Shown here: positions 53,233 to 62,019 of the stretch, piece after piece | How the letters are laid out: each line of letters starts with the position of its first letter | How positions within the stretch are numbered: the first letter of the stretch is position 1 | Assembly (NCBI RefSeq): GCF_015999245.1 | Contig: NZ_JAEAMR010000022.1 | Location: forward strand, 399,703 to 463,702 | Reading direction: 5' to 3' | DNA: 64,000 bases | From: Streptomyces sp. AV19 | GTDB taxonomy: Bacteria; Actinomycetota; Actinomycetes; Streptomycetales; Streptomycetaceae | Notes under the pieces: generated by a model | The model's input: the letters and a program-made list of their open reading frames with translations, nothing else | Database searches by the model: none | What the model was told of the DNA's origin: nothing | Position numbers and translations under genes: made by a program

Positions 53233-54114
53233 CTACTTCAACGCCCCCGCCGTCAGCCCCGCCTGCACCTGCCGCTGGAAGACCACGTACGCCGCCAGCA
53301 CCGGCAGCATCGCCATCACCAGCCCCGCGAACAGCCCCGACCAGTCCCCCTTGTACCGCTGGCTCGCCGCGAGTGCCACCAGCCCCTGGGGCAGGAGCTT
53401 CTTGTCCTCGTCCCCGATGTTGAGCACCGCCGGGAGCAGGTACTGGTTCCACTGGCCGAGGAAGTTGAAGATGCCGACGCTGATCAGGCCGGGCTTGGCC
53501 ATGGGGAGCATCACCTGGAAGAAGGTCCGGGTGTGCGACGCCCCGTCGATCAGCGCCGCCTCGGCGACCGAGGTGGGCAGCGTCCTGAAGAAGCCGGTGA
53601 GGAAGAAGACCGTGAACGGCAGCGAGTAGGCGATGTAGACGAGGATCAGCCCGGGATAGGTGTTCAGCAGGTTCATGTTCTTCATCACGAAGAACAGCGG
53701 AACCAGCGCGAGGATCATCGGGAAGCTCATCCCGCCGACGAACAGGAAGTAGATCAGCCGGTTGCCGGGGAACTCGAAGCGGGCCAGCACATAGGCGGCC
53801 ATGGCCCCCAGCAGCATCGTCCCGGCCAGTGAACCGGCCACCACCACGATGGAGTTGAGGAAGTACTGGCTCATGTGCGCCTCGGACCAGGCGCGGCCCC
53901 AGGCGTCGAGATGCAGAGCCTCGGGCAGCGCCCAGGGCGAGGTGAAGATCTCCTTGTCGGTCTTGAAGGCGCTCATCACCGCCCAGAGCAGCGGCAGCGT
54001 GACCATCAGCCCCCAGATCACGAGGATGCCGTGGGAGAAGACGTTGAGGATTCCGCCCTCGGTCTTCGCCCGCTCCTGCGGTGCGACGTCCGACGGCTCG
54101 GCTTGCGCGGTCAC
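53233..54114 (-). CDS. ngcG: N-acetylglucosamine/chitobiose ABC permease NgcG
   Basis: 293 aa with six membrane segments. The MalG-type EAA loop EAALIDGASHTRTFFQVMLP followed by MAKPG is at about residues 195-218. It is the second permease of a carbohydrate importer whose binding protein NgcE and first permease NgcF are encoded just upstream. Substrate is inferred from position beside rok7B7 and similarity to the known Streptomyces NgcEFG set. Confidence 0.9.
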   Translation of the reverse strand: MTAQAEPSDVAPQERAKTEGGILNVFSHGILVIWGLMVTLPLLWAVMSAFKTDKEIFTSPWALPEALHLDAWGRAWSEAHMSQYFLNSIVVVAGSLAGTMLLGAMAAYVLARFEFPGNRLIYFLFVGGMSFPMILALVPLFFVMKNMNLLNTYPGLILVYIAYSLPFTVFFLTGFFRTLPTSVAEAALIDGASHTRTFFQVMLPMAKPGLISVGIFNFLGQWNQYLLPAVLNIGDEDKKLLPQGLVALAASQRYKGDWSGLFAGLVMAMLPVLAAYVVFQRQVQAGLTAGALK

Positions 54115-54148
54115 GGTGCCACCCCCAGGTGGTTGTGCAGGGCTACGG

Positions 54149-54198
54149 GCATCAGAACTCCAGCCGCATCAGGACTCCGCCGCATCAGAACTCCAGCC
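54149..54198. repeat. Triplicated 16-17-bp tail of ngcF
   Basis: GCATCAGAACTCCAGCC occurs at 54149-54165 and 54182-54198, with a variant GCATCAGGACTCCGCC between (54166-54181). The 54182 copy contains the ngcF stop and last codons (LEF, stop); the other two fill the spacer before ngcG. Confidence 0.85.
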
Positions 54199-55096
54199 GC
54201 TCGCGCCGGCCCAGCTTCATCACGACGCCGGCGAAGAGCAGGGTGACGATCAGCAGCGCGACGCCGAGGGCGGTCGCGTATCCGGCCTGTCCGTCGTTGA
54301 ACGCCTTGGTGTAGAGGTAGTAGGTCAGCAGTTCGGTGGAGTAGTCGGGGCCGGGCCCGTCCATCATGATCTGGACGACCGCGAAGCCGTCGAGCGCCAT
54401 GATCCCCATGTAGACCCAGCCGGTCTGGACCGTGTCCCACAGCAGCGGCAGGGTGACGCGGAAGAAGGTCTGGAAGCGGTTGGCCCCGTCCAGCAGGGCC
54501 GCCTCGTAGAAGTCCTTCGGGATCGAGCTCATGCCGGCGGAGAACAGCACGACGTAGAAGCCGATGTTGCTCCAGACCATCACCGCCATGACGCACCACA
54601 GCGCGAGGTCCGGATCACCCAGCCAGTCGGGCCGCCAGGGCAGGCCGACGGCCTCGAAGAAGGCGTTCAGGGCACCGCTGTTGGGGTTGTAGGCGAACTT
54701 GAACAGCAGCGCGACGATCGCGATGGAGAGGACCTGGGGGAAGAAGTACACGATCTTGTAGACGGCGGAGCCGCGCACCCCCGCCACCGCGGCGTTCCTC
54801 CGGCGGCGGCCGCCGACGTTGAGCATGGACGCGAAGAACAGCCCGAGCCCCAGCGTCACCAGCGGCAGCAGCAGGAGCAGCAGGAGGTTGTGTCCCAGTG
54901 CCTTCCAGAACAGCTCGTCGTCCCACAGCCGTTGGTAGTTCTTGAACCCGGTCATGCCGAACTTCGAGCTCAGCCCGGTCCAGTCGGTGAACGAGTAGTA
55001 GATGGCCTGGACGAACGGCGAGACGACGAAGACCCCGTACACCGCCAGCGGGATCAACAAGAACCCTGCGATGAAACGGTACTTACCATGCTGCAT
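54185..55096 (-). CDS. ngcF: N-acetylglucosamine/chitobiose ABC permease NgcF
   Basis: 303 aa, six membrane segments (first: FIAGFLLIPLAVYGVFVVSPF). The MalF-type EAA loop EAALLDGANRFQTFFRVTLP followed by LLWD is near residues 198-222. It pairs with NgcG. The start is 11 bp after the ngcE stop with GAGGAA upstream, so it is in the same operon. Confidence 0.92.
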   Translation of the reverse strand: MQHGKYRFIAGFLLIPLAVYGVFVVSPFVQAIYYSFTDWTGLSSKFGMTGFKNYQRLWDDELFWKALGHNLLLLLLLPLVTLGLGLFFASMLNVGGRRRRNAAVAGVRGSAVYKIVYFFPQVLSIAIVALLFKFAYNPNSGALNAFFEAVGLPWRPDWLGDPDLALWCVMAVMVWSNIGFYVVLFSAGMSSIPKDFYEAALLDGANRFQTFFRVTLPLLWDTVQTGWVYMGIMALDGFAVVQIMMDGPGPDYSTELLTYYLYTKAFNDGQAGYATALGVALLIVTLLFAGVVMKLGRRERLEF

Positions 55097-55107
55097 CTAC
55101 CGGTTCC

Positions 55108-56547
55108 TCACTTGTGCCGGTACTTCTTGACGGAGTCGTCCTTGCGGGTCTCGTCGGTGAACTTCTGGATCTTCTTGATGGCCTCGTCGGGGGTGAGCCG
55201 GCCGGCCATCATCTCGCCCAGCGCGGCCTTGCCGATCTTCTCCTTCTGGAGGGTGACGTACCAGTCCTGGAGCCGGGGGTTGACGACGTTCTTCCCGGCC
55301 TTGGTGAGGGCTTCCTTGGAGGATTCGAGGCCGGGAGGCAGCGCGATGCCCTCGGTGCCGCCATCGAGGGAGGAGAGCGAGGAGACGGCCTTGATGAAGT
55401 TCTGGGTGGACTTCCTGCCGAGCATGATCCGCAGCAACTCCATGCCGCCCTGCGGGTTCTTGGCGTGCTTCGGCACGATGAACGGCTCGCCGCCGGACGC
55501 CCAGATGGTGCCGAAGGGCAGCTTGTCGCCGCTGTCGAGACCGGACGGGGCGCCGACGGCCATCTTGAAGTCGGGCGGCGTCATCCTCTTCGCCTCGTTC
55601 TCCACCCAGGAGCCGTTGGGGATGAACAGCGCCTTGCCCTGGTTCCAGGCCGTCTGGGACTGGATGTGGTCGAGGCCCGGGGTGCCCTGGAGGACGTAGC
55701 CCTTGCGGTAGAGCTCGTAGTACGCCTCGAAGGCGGCCTTGACGGCCGGGTGCTTCCAGGCGTCGGGCTCCAGATTGTCGATCCGGTCCATCACCTCCAC
55801 GCCGCCGATCTTGGCGATGAACGGGTAGAGGCTGAACGGCAGGTAGTACGGGTGCTGGCCCGCGTACGTCCAGCCGGCGATGCCCTTCTTCTTCGCCTTC
55901 TCGCAGATCTTGAGCATCTCGTCCCAGGTCTCGGGGTACTGGGCGTCGAGCTTCGCCAGGTTCGTCCGCGAGTACCACACGCCGTAGACGGTGTAGGCGT
56001 AGTAGAGGACCCAGACCTCCTCTCCGTCGAACTTGCCCATCTCCACGACACCGGGCCGCAGGGTGTCGCGCACCTTCTTCTTCGGGTCGTCCAAGGAGGG
56101 CGCGTCCAGCAGGGCGTTGAGGTCGGTGAGCTGCTTGAGGCCGACGAGGGTACCCAAGTCCATCTGTTTGGCACCGGAGTTGTCGATGAGGTCCGGCGGG
56201 GTGCCGCCGTTGAAGCGCGGCTGGATCTGGGGGGCGATGTCCTGGGTGCCGGTGTGCTTGATGCCGGCCTTCGGGTACGCCTTCTTGTACTCGGCCTCGG
56301 CGTCCTTGGCGTACTGCTGGCCGAATCCGCCGTCGAAGATGACGACGTCAAGTGGCGCGGACCCGTTGACGTTCAGCGGCTTGAGCTCGCCGGGCTTGTT
56401 GCCCTTGCCCGTGTCCGGGGTGTTGTCGTCGCCGTCGTCGCCTGTCGCGCAGGCGCTCAGCAGGCTCATCGTCGGCACCGCGAGGAGGCCGGCCGCGGCG
56501 GCCCGTTTGATCAGGTCGCGCCGGCTGAATTCCGAGGTGGATCCCAT
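55108..56547 (-). CDS. ngcE: N-acetylglucosamine/chitobiose-binding lipoprotein NgcE
   Basis: 479 aa from the ATG at 56547. The N-terminus SRRDLIKRAAAAGLLAVP followed by the lipobox LLSAC (about residue 31) is a twin-arginine lipoprotein signal. The rest is a cluster-1 sugar-binding protein fold (PPDLIDNSGAKQMDLGTLV, WDEMLKICEKAKKKGI, NGSWVENEAKRM). It captures aminosugar for NgcFG; the cytoplasmic ATPase, probably the shared MsiK, is not encoded here. A DasR-like site overlaps its promoter. Confidence 0.92.
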   Translation of the reverse strand: MGSTSEFSRRDLIKRAAAAGLLAVPTMSLLSACATGDDGDDNTPDTGKGNKPGELKPLNVNGSAPLDVVIFDGGFGQQYAKDAEAEYKKAYPKAGIKHTGTQDIAPQIQPRFNGGTPPDLIDNSGAKQMDLGTLVGLKQLTDLNALLDAPSLDDPKKKVRDTLRPGVVEMGKFDGEEVWVLYYAYTVYGVWYSRTNLAKLDAQYPETWDEMLKICEKAKKKGIAGWTYAGQHPYYLPFSLYPFIAKIGGVEVMDRIDNLEPDAWKHPAVKAAFEAYYELYRKGYVLQGTPGLDHIQSQTAWNQGKALFIPNGSWVENEAKRMTPPDFKMAVGAPSGLDSGDKLPFGTIWASGGEPFIVPKHAKNPQGGMELLRIMLGRKSTQNFIKAVSSLSSLDGGTEGIALPPGLESSKEALTKAGKNVVNPRLQDWYVTLQKEKIGKAALGEMMAGRLTPDEAIKKIQKFTDETRKDDSVKKYRHK

Positions 56548-56741
56548 GCTCAAGTCCTCGCCTTCTCCAGGACTCAGGCGGTGTGGCGGTCTCCCCTGTG
56601 CAGTCGGCTGGACGAAGGGCCCGACACCGCGGGTCAGTTGAAGTGCTGGGCGTGCTGGGTGTGCGCCGGAGAAGTGCCAGGGCGCGCCGTCGGCGTTCTC
56701 CCCCGGTCCGCCACGGCGACGCGGGGTCGCCCCGGACGCCG

Positions 56742-56774
56742 ACAGGTATAGTCCACTTCGCACCAACTGGGCAA
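56742..56774 (-). promoter_or_regulatory. ngcE promoter with DasR-box-like sequence
   Basis: On the minus strand TTGCCC (56774-56769) and TATACC (56750-56745), 18 bp apart, make a plausible promoter with a leader of roughly 190 nt. AGTGGACTATACCTGT (56757-56742) overlaps the -10 and matches 12 of 16 positions of the consensus AGTGGTCTAGACCACT bound by the GlcNAc-responsive GntR regulator DasR. Binding is inference. Confidence 0.55.
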
Positions 56775-56863
56775 GATCGGAAGCGGCATTGGCCGTCAGT
56801 CTTTCCCGAGTTGAGACCTCTTCGACATCCGGCGACACCACCCCCGGAAACCCCCCGGAAGCC

Positions 56864-56924
56864 TTGACACCACTGGTGCCTCACGCCCTACTTAACAGAG
56901 CGCGACCCGGGCGACAACGTTGTC
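56864..56924 (+). promoter_or_regulatory. Promoter and LacI-type palindrome upstream of the GH92 gene
   Basis: A perfect -35 TTGACA (56864-56869) is followed about 19 bp later by TACTTA as a possible -10. CACCACTGGTG overlaps the spacer. Downstream, GACAACGTTGTC (56913-56924) is a perfect 12-bp palindrome with the central CG symmetry of LacI-family operators, placed to block transcription. No LacI gene lies in the window. Confidence 0.55.
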
Positions 56925-56957
56925 AGCCTTCCGGGAGACCCTTCTGGAGAGGCAAGG

Positions 56958-59900
56958 ATGGGAACAGGACTCAGACGTCGCCGGCGGGCCCTCGGCCGCC
57001 CCGCGGCCCTCCTGGTGGCCGCCATACTGGTGACGACCCCTCAGACCGTCCCCGGCGCGGCCCTCGCGGCCCCGGGCGGGCGGGCCGCGGAGCAGGTGCG
57101 GGAGGAGCAGGCGCAGGATCGGCAGGCGCGGGAGCAGCGGGCGCAGGGTCGGCAGGCGCAGGAACAGCGGGCGCGGGAGCGCTTCGCCTCCTCCTTCGAG
57201 CCGGGGGACCCGCGACCCGACTGGCGCAACACGGCCGAGACCGGCCCGGACGGCACCCCGCGCACCTCCGGGGTCGGCGGCGGGGACGGCCAGGGCATCC
57301 CCGGCAACGTCACCGACAAGGTGACCGGGCTGCGGGCCAGCGGCGAGAACACCGGCGGCGGCGAGGTGAAGGAGAACCTCGTCGACGGCGAGAAGACCAC
57401 CAAGTGGCTGACCTTCCAGCGCACGCCCTGGGTGGAGTTCACGCTCGCGGAGCCGGTCACGGCCGTGCGCTACGCCCTGACCGCCGCGAACGACTTCCCC
57501 GCCCGCGACCCGCGCTCGTGGGTGCTCAAGGGCTCGGCCGACGGACAGCACTGGACCACCCTGGACACCCGGGAGGACGAGACCTTCGAAAAGCGCTTCC
57601 GGACCCGGGAGTTCGCCCTCGGGAACCGCACCGCGCACCGCCACTTCCGGCTCGAGGTCACGCGCAACGGCGGTGACAGCGTCACCCAGCTCGCCGAGGT
57701 GCAGTTCGCCACGGCGGACAGCTCCCCGCCCCCGCCGCGGGGCATGCGCACCTATCCCGACCGCGGCCCGTCCGGCTCCCCCACCGCCAAGGCCCGCGCG
57801 GGCTTCACGGGGGCGCACGCGCTGCGCTACGGGGGCACGCACGACGGCCACGGACGTGCCTACGCGTACAACAAGGTCTTCGCCGTCGACGTCCGGGTCA
57901 CCCCCCGGACCCGGCTGGCGTACCGGATCTTCCCCGCCATGCCCGAACGCGATCCGCGCTACCCCGCCACCCATGTCTCCCTCGACCTCGCCTTCACCGA
58001 CGGCACCTACCTCAGCGGCCTGGGCGCGCGCGACCAGCACGGGGCACCGCTCACCCCCCGGGGCCAGGCGGACTCCAAGACCCTCTACGTCAACCAGTGG
58101 AACAACAAGGAGGCGTCGATCGGCGCCGTCGCCGCGGGCAAGACCGTGGCGCGCGTCCTCGTCGCCTACGACGCGCCGTCCGGCCCGGCGCCCTTCCGCG
58201 GCTGGATCGACGACGTCTCCCTCGCCCCCGCCCCCGCGGAGCCGCCCCCCGCCCACCCGGCCGACCGGGCGCTGACCACCCGCGGCACGCTCTCCAGCTC
58301 GTCCTTCTCCCGGGGCAACACCTTTCCCGCCACCGCCGTTCCCCACGGCTTCAACTTCTGGACCCCGGTGACCGACGCGGGCTCCACCACCTGGCTCTAC
58401 CAGTACGCCGCCGCCAACAACCCGGACAACCTCCCCACCCTCCAGGCCTTCTCCGCGAGCCACGAACCGAGCCCCTGGATGGGCGACCGGCAGACCTTCC
58501 AGGTGATGCCCTCGGTCGCCGCCGGCACCCCCGACGCCTCCCGCACGGCCCGCGCCCTCCCCTTCCACCACGCTCGCGAGACCGCCACGCCGCACCACTA
58601 CGGCGTCATCTTCGACAACGGGCTGCGGGCGGACATCGTGCCCACCGACCACGCCGCGATGATGCGATTCACCTTTCCCGGTGAAAACTCCAGCGTGATC
58701 CTTGACAACGTCAACAACCACGGCGGGCTGCGGATCGACACCGCGCGCGGGACGTTCACCGGCTGGTCGGACGTGCGGAGCGGCCTGTCCGCCGGCGCCG
58801 GACGGCTCTACGTGTACGGGGTCTTCGACGCGCCCGTCTCCGGCGGCGGCATGCTCCGCCGCGGCGCCGCCCCGGCGAAGGACGGCGACGTCACCGGCTA
58901 CCTGCGCTTCAGGCCCGGCAAGGACCGCACCGTCACCCTGCGGATCGCGACCTCCCTCATCGGGACCGACCAGGCGAAGGCCAACCTGGAGCAGGAGATC
59001 CCGGCCGGCACCCCCTACTCCCGCGTCCACGACCGGGCCCGGGACGCGTGGGACGCGCTGCTGCGCCGCGTCGAGGTCGAGGGCGCCACGAAGGACCAGC
59101 TCACCACGCTCTACTCCGGCCTCTACCGGCTCTTCCTCTATCCGAACTCCGGCTTCGAGAACACCGGCACCAAGGACCGGCCCCGCCACCGCTACGCCAG
59201 CCCCTTCTCCCCGCCCACCGGTGAGTCCACCCCGACCCGCACCGGCGCACGGATCGTGGACGGCGAGGTGTACGTCAACAACGGCTTCTGGGACACCTAT
59301 CGCACCACCTGGCCCGCCTATTCCCTGCTCGCCCCCCGGCAGGCCGGGAAGCTCGTGGACGGCTTCGTCCAGCAGTACAAGGACGGCGGCTGGGTCTCGC
59401 GCTGGTCCTCGCCCGGCTACGCCGACCTGATGACCGGCACCAGTTCCGACATCGCCTTCGCCGACGCCCACGTCAAGGGCGTCCGCTTCGACGCCGAGGC
59501 CGCCTACGAGGCCGCGCTGAAGAACGCGACGGTCGCCCCGACCGACCCGGGCACCGGCCGCAAGGGCATGGATACCTCGGTCTTCCTCGGCTGGACGAGC
59601 ACGCGCACCCACGAGGGCATGTCCTGGGCCCTGGACGGCTACCTCAACGACTTCGGCCTGGCCCGGATGGGCCGGTCGCTGTATGAGCGGACGCGCAAGG
59701 AGCGCTACCACGAGGAGTCGGAGTACTTCCTGGGCCGCGCCCGCAACTACGTCCGGCTCTTCGACCGCCGCGTCGGCTTCTTCCAGGGCAAGAACGAGGA
59801 CGGCTCCTGGCGGCGGTCGCCCGACGCGTACGACCCGCGCGTCTGGGGCCACGACTACACCGAGACCAACGGCTGGAACTTCGCCTTCACCGCGCCTCAG

Positions 59901-60917
59901 GACACCCGCGGGCTCGCCAACCTCTACGGCGGCAGAGAAGGCCTGGCCCGCAAGCTCGACGCGTACTTCGCCACGCAGGAGACCGGGGAACCGGAGTTCG
60001 CCGGCTCCTACGGCGGCGTCATCCACGAGATGACCGAGGCGCGGGACGTCCGCATGGGCATGTACGGCCACAGCAACCAGCCCTCGCACCACATCGCCTA
60101 CCTCTACGACGCCGCCGGGCAGCCCTGGAAGACCCAGGAGAAGGTCCGCGAGGTGCTCTCCCGGCTCTACCTCGGCAGCGAGATCGGCCAGGGCTACCCG
60201 GGCGACGAGGACAACGGCGAGATGTCCGCCTGGTACGTCTTCGGCGCGCTGGGCTTCTACCCGCTGGTGATGGGCCAGGGCGAGTACGCGATCGGCTCGC
60301 CGCTGTTCACCAAGGCCACCGTGCATCTGGAGAACGGCCGCGAGCTGGTGGTCAAGGCCCCGCGCAACAGCGCCCGCAACGTCTATGTGCAGGGGCTGCG
60401 GGTCAACGGCAAGCCCTGGAACTCCACCGCCCTGCCGCACTCCGTGGTGGCGGACGGCGCGACCCTGGAGTTCGCCATGGGCCCCGAGCCCTCGTCCTGG
60501 GCCACCGGCAAGGACGCCGGACCCACGTCCGTCACCCGGGACGACGCCGTCCCCGCCCCGCCGTCGGACGTGACCGACCCCGACGGCTCCGCCCTGACCG
60601 ACAACACCTCCCGCACGGACGCCGCCTTCACCACGGCGGCGCTGGAGGCGCTCCCCCGCTCGCGGGTGGGCTCGTACACCCTGACCTCCTCGGACCGCAC
60701 CCGGGCCCCGCGCGACTGGGTCCTGGAGGGCTCGGACGACGGACGGAACTGGACCGCAACCGACCGGCGCGCGGGAGAGTCCTTCACCTGGGACCGGCAG
60801 ACACGGGTGTTCTCCCTGCGCTCTGCCGTGACCTATCGCCACTACCGGCTGAAAGTCGTCGGCGGCGAGGCAACTCTGGCCGAGATCGAGCTGTTGGGTG
60901 TGCCGCAAGGGGACTAG
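56958..60917 (+). CDS. Secreted GH92 alpha-mannosidase with discoidin-type domains
   Basis: 1319 aa; GGAGAGG precedes the ATG. A signal peptide ends near residue 38 (AALAA), then a Gln/Arg/Glu-rich low-complexity stretch (about 44-77). An F5/8-type discoidin domain follows (about 115-255), then a beta-rich NPCBM-like domain (about 265-420). The GH92 catalytic region (about 430-1170) carries VPHGFNFWTPV, NNGFWDTYRTTWPAY, MTGTSSDIAFADAH and YGHSNQPSHHIAYLYDAAG. A second discoidin-like domain ends the protein. GH92 enzymes are calcium-dependent exo-alpha-mannosidases acting on N-glycan-type mannosides. It is divergent from ngcEFG, which suits joint glycan use. Confidence 0.93.
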   Translation: MGTGLRRRRRALGRPAALLVAAILVTTPQTVPGAALAAPGGRAAEQVREEQAQDRQAREQRAQGRQAQEQRARERFASSFEPGDPRPDWRNTAETGPDGTPRTSGVGGGDGQGIPGNVTDKVTGLRASGENTGGGEVKENLVDGEKTTKWLTFQRTPWVEFTLAEPVTAVRYALTAANDFPARDPRSWVLKGSADGQHWTTLDTREDETFEKRFRTREFALGNRTAHRHFRLEVTRNGGDSVTQLAEVQFATADSSPPPPRGMRTYPDRGPSGSPTAKARAGFTGAHALRYGGTHDGHGRAYAYNKVFAVDVRVTPRTRLAYRIFPAMPERDPRYPATHVSLDLAFTDGTYLSGLGARDQHGAPLTPRGQADSKTLYVNQWNNKEASIGAVAAGKTVARVLVAYDAPSGPAPFRGWIDDVSLAPAPAEPPPAHPADRALTTRGTLSSSSFSRGNTFPATAVPHGFNFWTPVTDAGSTTWLYQYAAANNPDNLPTLQAFSASHEPSPWMGDRQTFQVMPSVAAGTPDASRTARALPFHHARETATPHHYGVIFDNGLRADIVPTDHAAMMRFTFPGENSSVILDNVNNHGGLRIDTARGTFTGWSDVRSGLSAGAGRLYVYGVFDAPVSGGGMLRRGAAPAKDGDVTGYLRFRPGKDRTVTLRIATSLIGTDQAKANLEQEIPAGTPYSRVHDRARDAWDALLRRVEVEGATKDQLTTLYSGLYRLFLYPNSGFENTGTKDRPRHRYASPFSPPTGESTPTRTGARIVDGEVYVNNGFWDTYRTTWPAYSLLAPRQAGKLVDGFVQQYKDGGWVSRWSSPGYADLMTGTSSDIAFADAHVKGVRFDAEAAYEAALKNATVAPTDPGTGRKGMDTSVFLGWTSTRTHEGMSWALDGYLNDFGLARMGRSLYERTRKERYHEESEYFLGRARNYVRLFDRRVGFFQGKNEDGSWRRSPDAYDPRVWGHDYTETNGWNFAFTAPQDTRGLANLYGGREGLARKLDAYFATQETGEPEFAGSYGGVIHEMTEARDVRMGMYGHSNQPSHHIAYLYDAAGQPWKTQEKVREVLSRLYLGSEIGQGYPGDEDNGEMSAWYVFGALGFYPLVMGQGEYAIGSPLFTKATVHLENGRELVVKAPRNSARNVYVQGLRVNGKPWNSTALPHSVVADGATLEFAMGPEPSSWATGKDAGPTSVTRDDAVPAPPSDVTDPDGSALTDNTSRTDAAFTTAALEALPRSRVGSYTLTSSDRTRAPRDWVLEGSDDGRNWTATDRRAGESFTWDRQTRVFSLRSAVTYRHYRLKVVGGEATLAEIELLGVPQGD

Positions 60918-60951
60918 GCACCCTGAGAGTTGTGCAAAAATCGTGATGATC

Positions 60952-61009
60952 CTGTGGTGCCCTTCGTGACAAGATCCGTCGCGGGGGGCACCACAGCACT
61001 TCTTTTTTT
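60952..61009 (+). terminator. Intrinsic terminator with T-tract before the first VCBS gene
   Basis: CTGTGGTGCCC (60952-60962) and GGGCACCACAG (60986-60996) pair perfectly over 11 bp around a 23-nt loop and are followed by seven T residues at 61003-61009. Such a classic T-tract is rare in this GC-rich genome. It lies 35 bp after the GH92 stop and 25 bp before the next start, so it could end GH92 transcription or attenuate the downstream gene. Confidence 0.8.
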
Positions 61010-61033
61010 CTTGTTCCTTGGGGGGAACTTTTC

Positions 61034-61972
61034 ATGGCTCGTATTTCCGGGCGCGGTCTGTCGCGCCTCGTCACCACGGCCGCCGCCGTCACCCTCGTCG
61101 GCACCACGGCCGGTACGGCCCTGGCCGACACCCCCGCCCAGGACGCCGCCGCGACGCGGCGGGCGGCGCTCTCCTCCGCGGCCGACGCCCCGTCGGCGGC
61201 CGCGACGCGGCAGCCGACCGCGGACGCGCCGCTGTTCAACGTCGAGGGCGTCACGCGTTCCGGCGAGTTCCGCTACTACCGTCCCGACGGCAAGGGCGGC
61301 CTGCGCCTGGGCGGTTCGAGCAAGAGCGCCTGGTGGAAGAAGACCAAGGCGTCGACGAACGTCGACCACGACCGCGACGGCCGCATGGACGGCACGTACG
61401 AGCTCAGGACCAACGGCGACGTCCTCTACCAGGGCACGGCCGGCCGCGCGAGCCGGGTGGCGAGCGGCTGGGGCGGCTACAACACCTTCTTCACCCCGGG
61501 CGACCTCGGCGGCTCCAGCGGCTCCGATCTCGTCGTCCGCGACAAGAAGGGCGTGCTCTGGCTGTACCAGGGCAGCAACAAGTCCCGTGATTATGCCTCC
61601 CTTTCGCCCCGCAAGCGGATCGGCGGCGGCTGGGGCGCCTACACCGCCATCACCGGTCGCGGCGACCTGACCGGCGACCACAAGGCCGACATCGTCGCCC
61701 GCGACAAGAAGGGCGCCCTCTGGCTCTACAAGGGCACCGGCAACGCCGGCAAGCCCTTCGCGGACCGCAGCCGGATCGGCGGCGGCTGGAACAAGTACAC
61801 CAAGCTCGTCTCCACCGGCGACGTCAACAGGGACGGCCACGCCGACCTGTTGGCCGTGGACGGCAGGGGCGCGCTGTGGCTGTACAAGGGCACCGGCAAG
61901 GCGTCCCGGCCCTTCGCGTCGCCCGTGAAGATCGGCAAGTCGGGCTGGAACCAGTTCCGCCTGCTCTACTGA
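61034..61972 (+). CDS. Secreted VCBS/FG-GAP-repeat protein, paralog 1
   Basis: 312 aa. Signal peptide LVTTAAAVTLVGTTAGTALAD (cleavage near residue 34, read in two parts). The body is a string of repeats of the type VVRDKKGVLWLYQG, RIGGGWGAYTAITGRGDLTG and DHKADIVARDKKGALWLYKG, the seven-bladed FG-GAP/VCBS propeller pattern with Asp-rich calcium loops. GGGGGGAA precedes the ATG. The likely role is binding of polysaccharide or wall surfaces; none is proven. First of three adjacent paralogs. Confidence 0.85.
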   Translation: MARISGRGLSRLVTTAAAVTLVGTTAGTALADTPAQDAAATRRAALSSAADAPSAAATRQPTADAPLFNVEGVTRSGEFRYYRPDGKGGLRLGGSSKSAWWKKTKASTNVDHDRDGRMDGTYELRTNGDVLYQGTAGRASRVASGWGGYNTFFTPGDLGGSSGSDLVVRDKKGVLWLYQGSNKSRDYASLSPRKRIGGGWGAYTAITGRGDLTGDHKADIVARDKKGALWLYKGTGNAGKPFADRSRIGGGWNKYTKLVSTGDVNRDGHADLLAVDGRGALWLYKGTGKASRPFASPVKIGKSGWNQFRLLY

Positions 61973-62019
61973 CCTCCTTTTCCTTTCTTTTCATCTCTCC
62001 ACGACACATGGAGTCCTAC

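Noticed and set aside
56892..60908. A 1338-codon open frame antisense to the GH92 gene
   Set aside because: Same explanation: high GC at third positions removes stops on the other strand. No protein family is visible in it.
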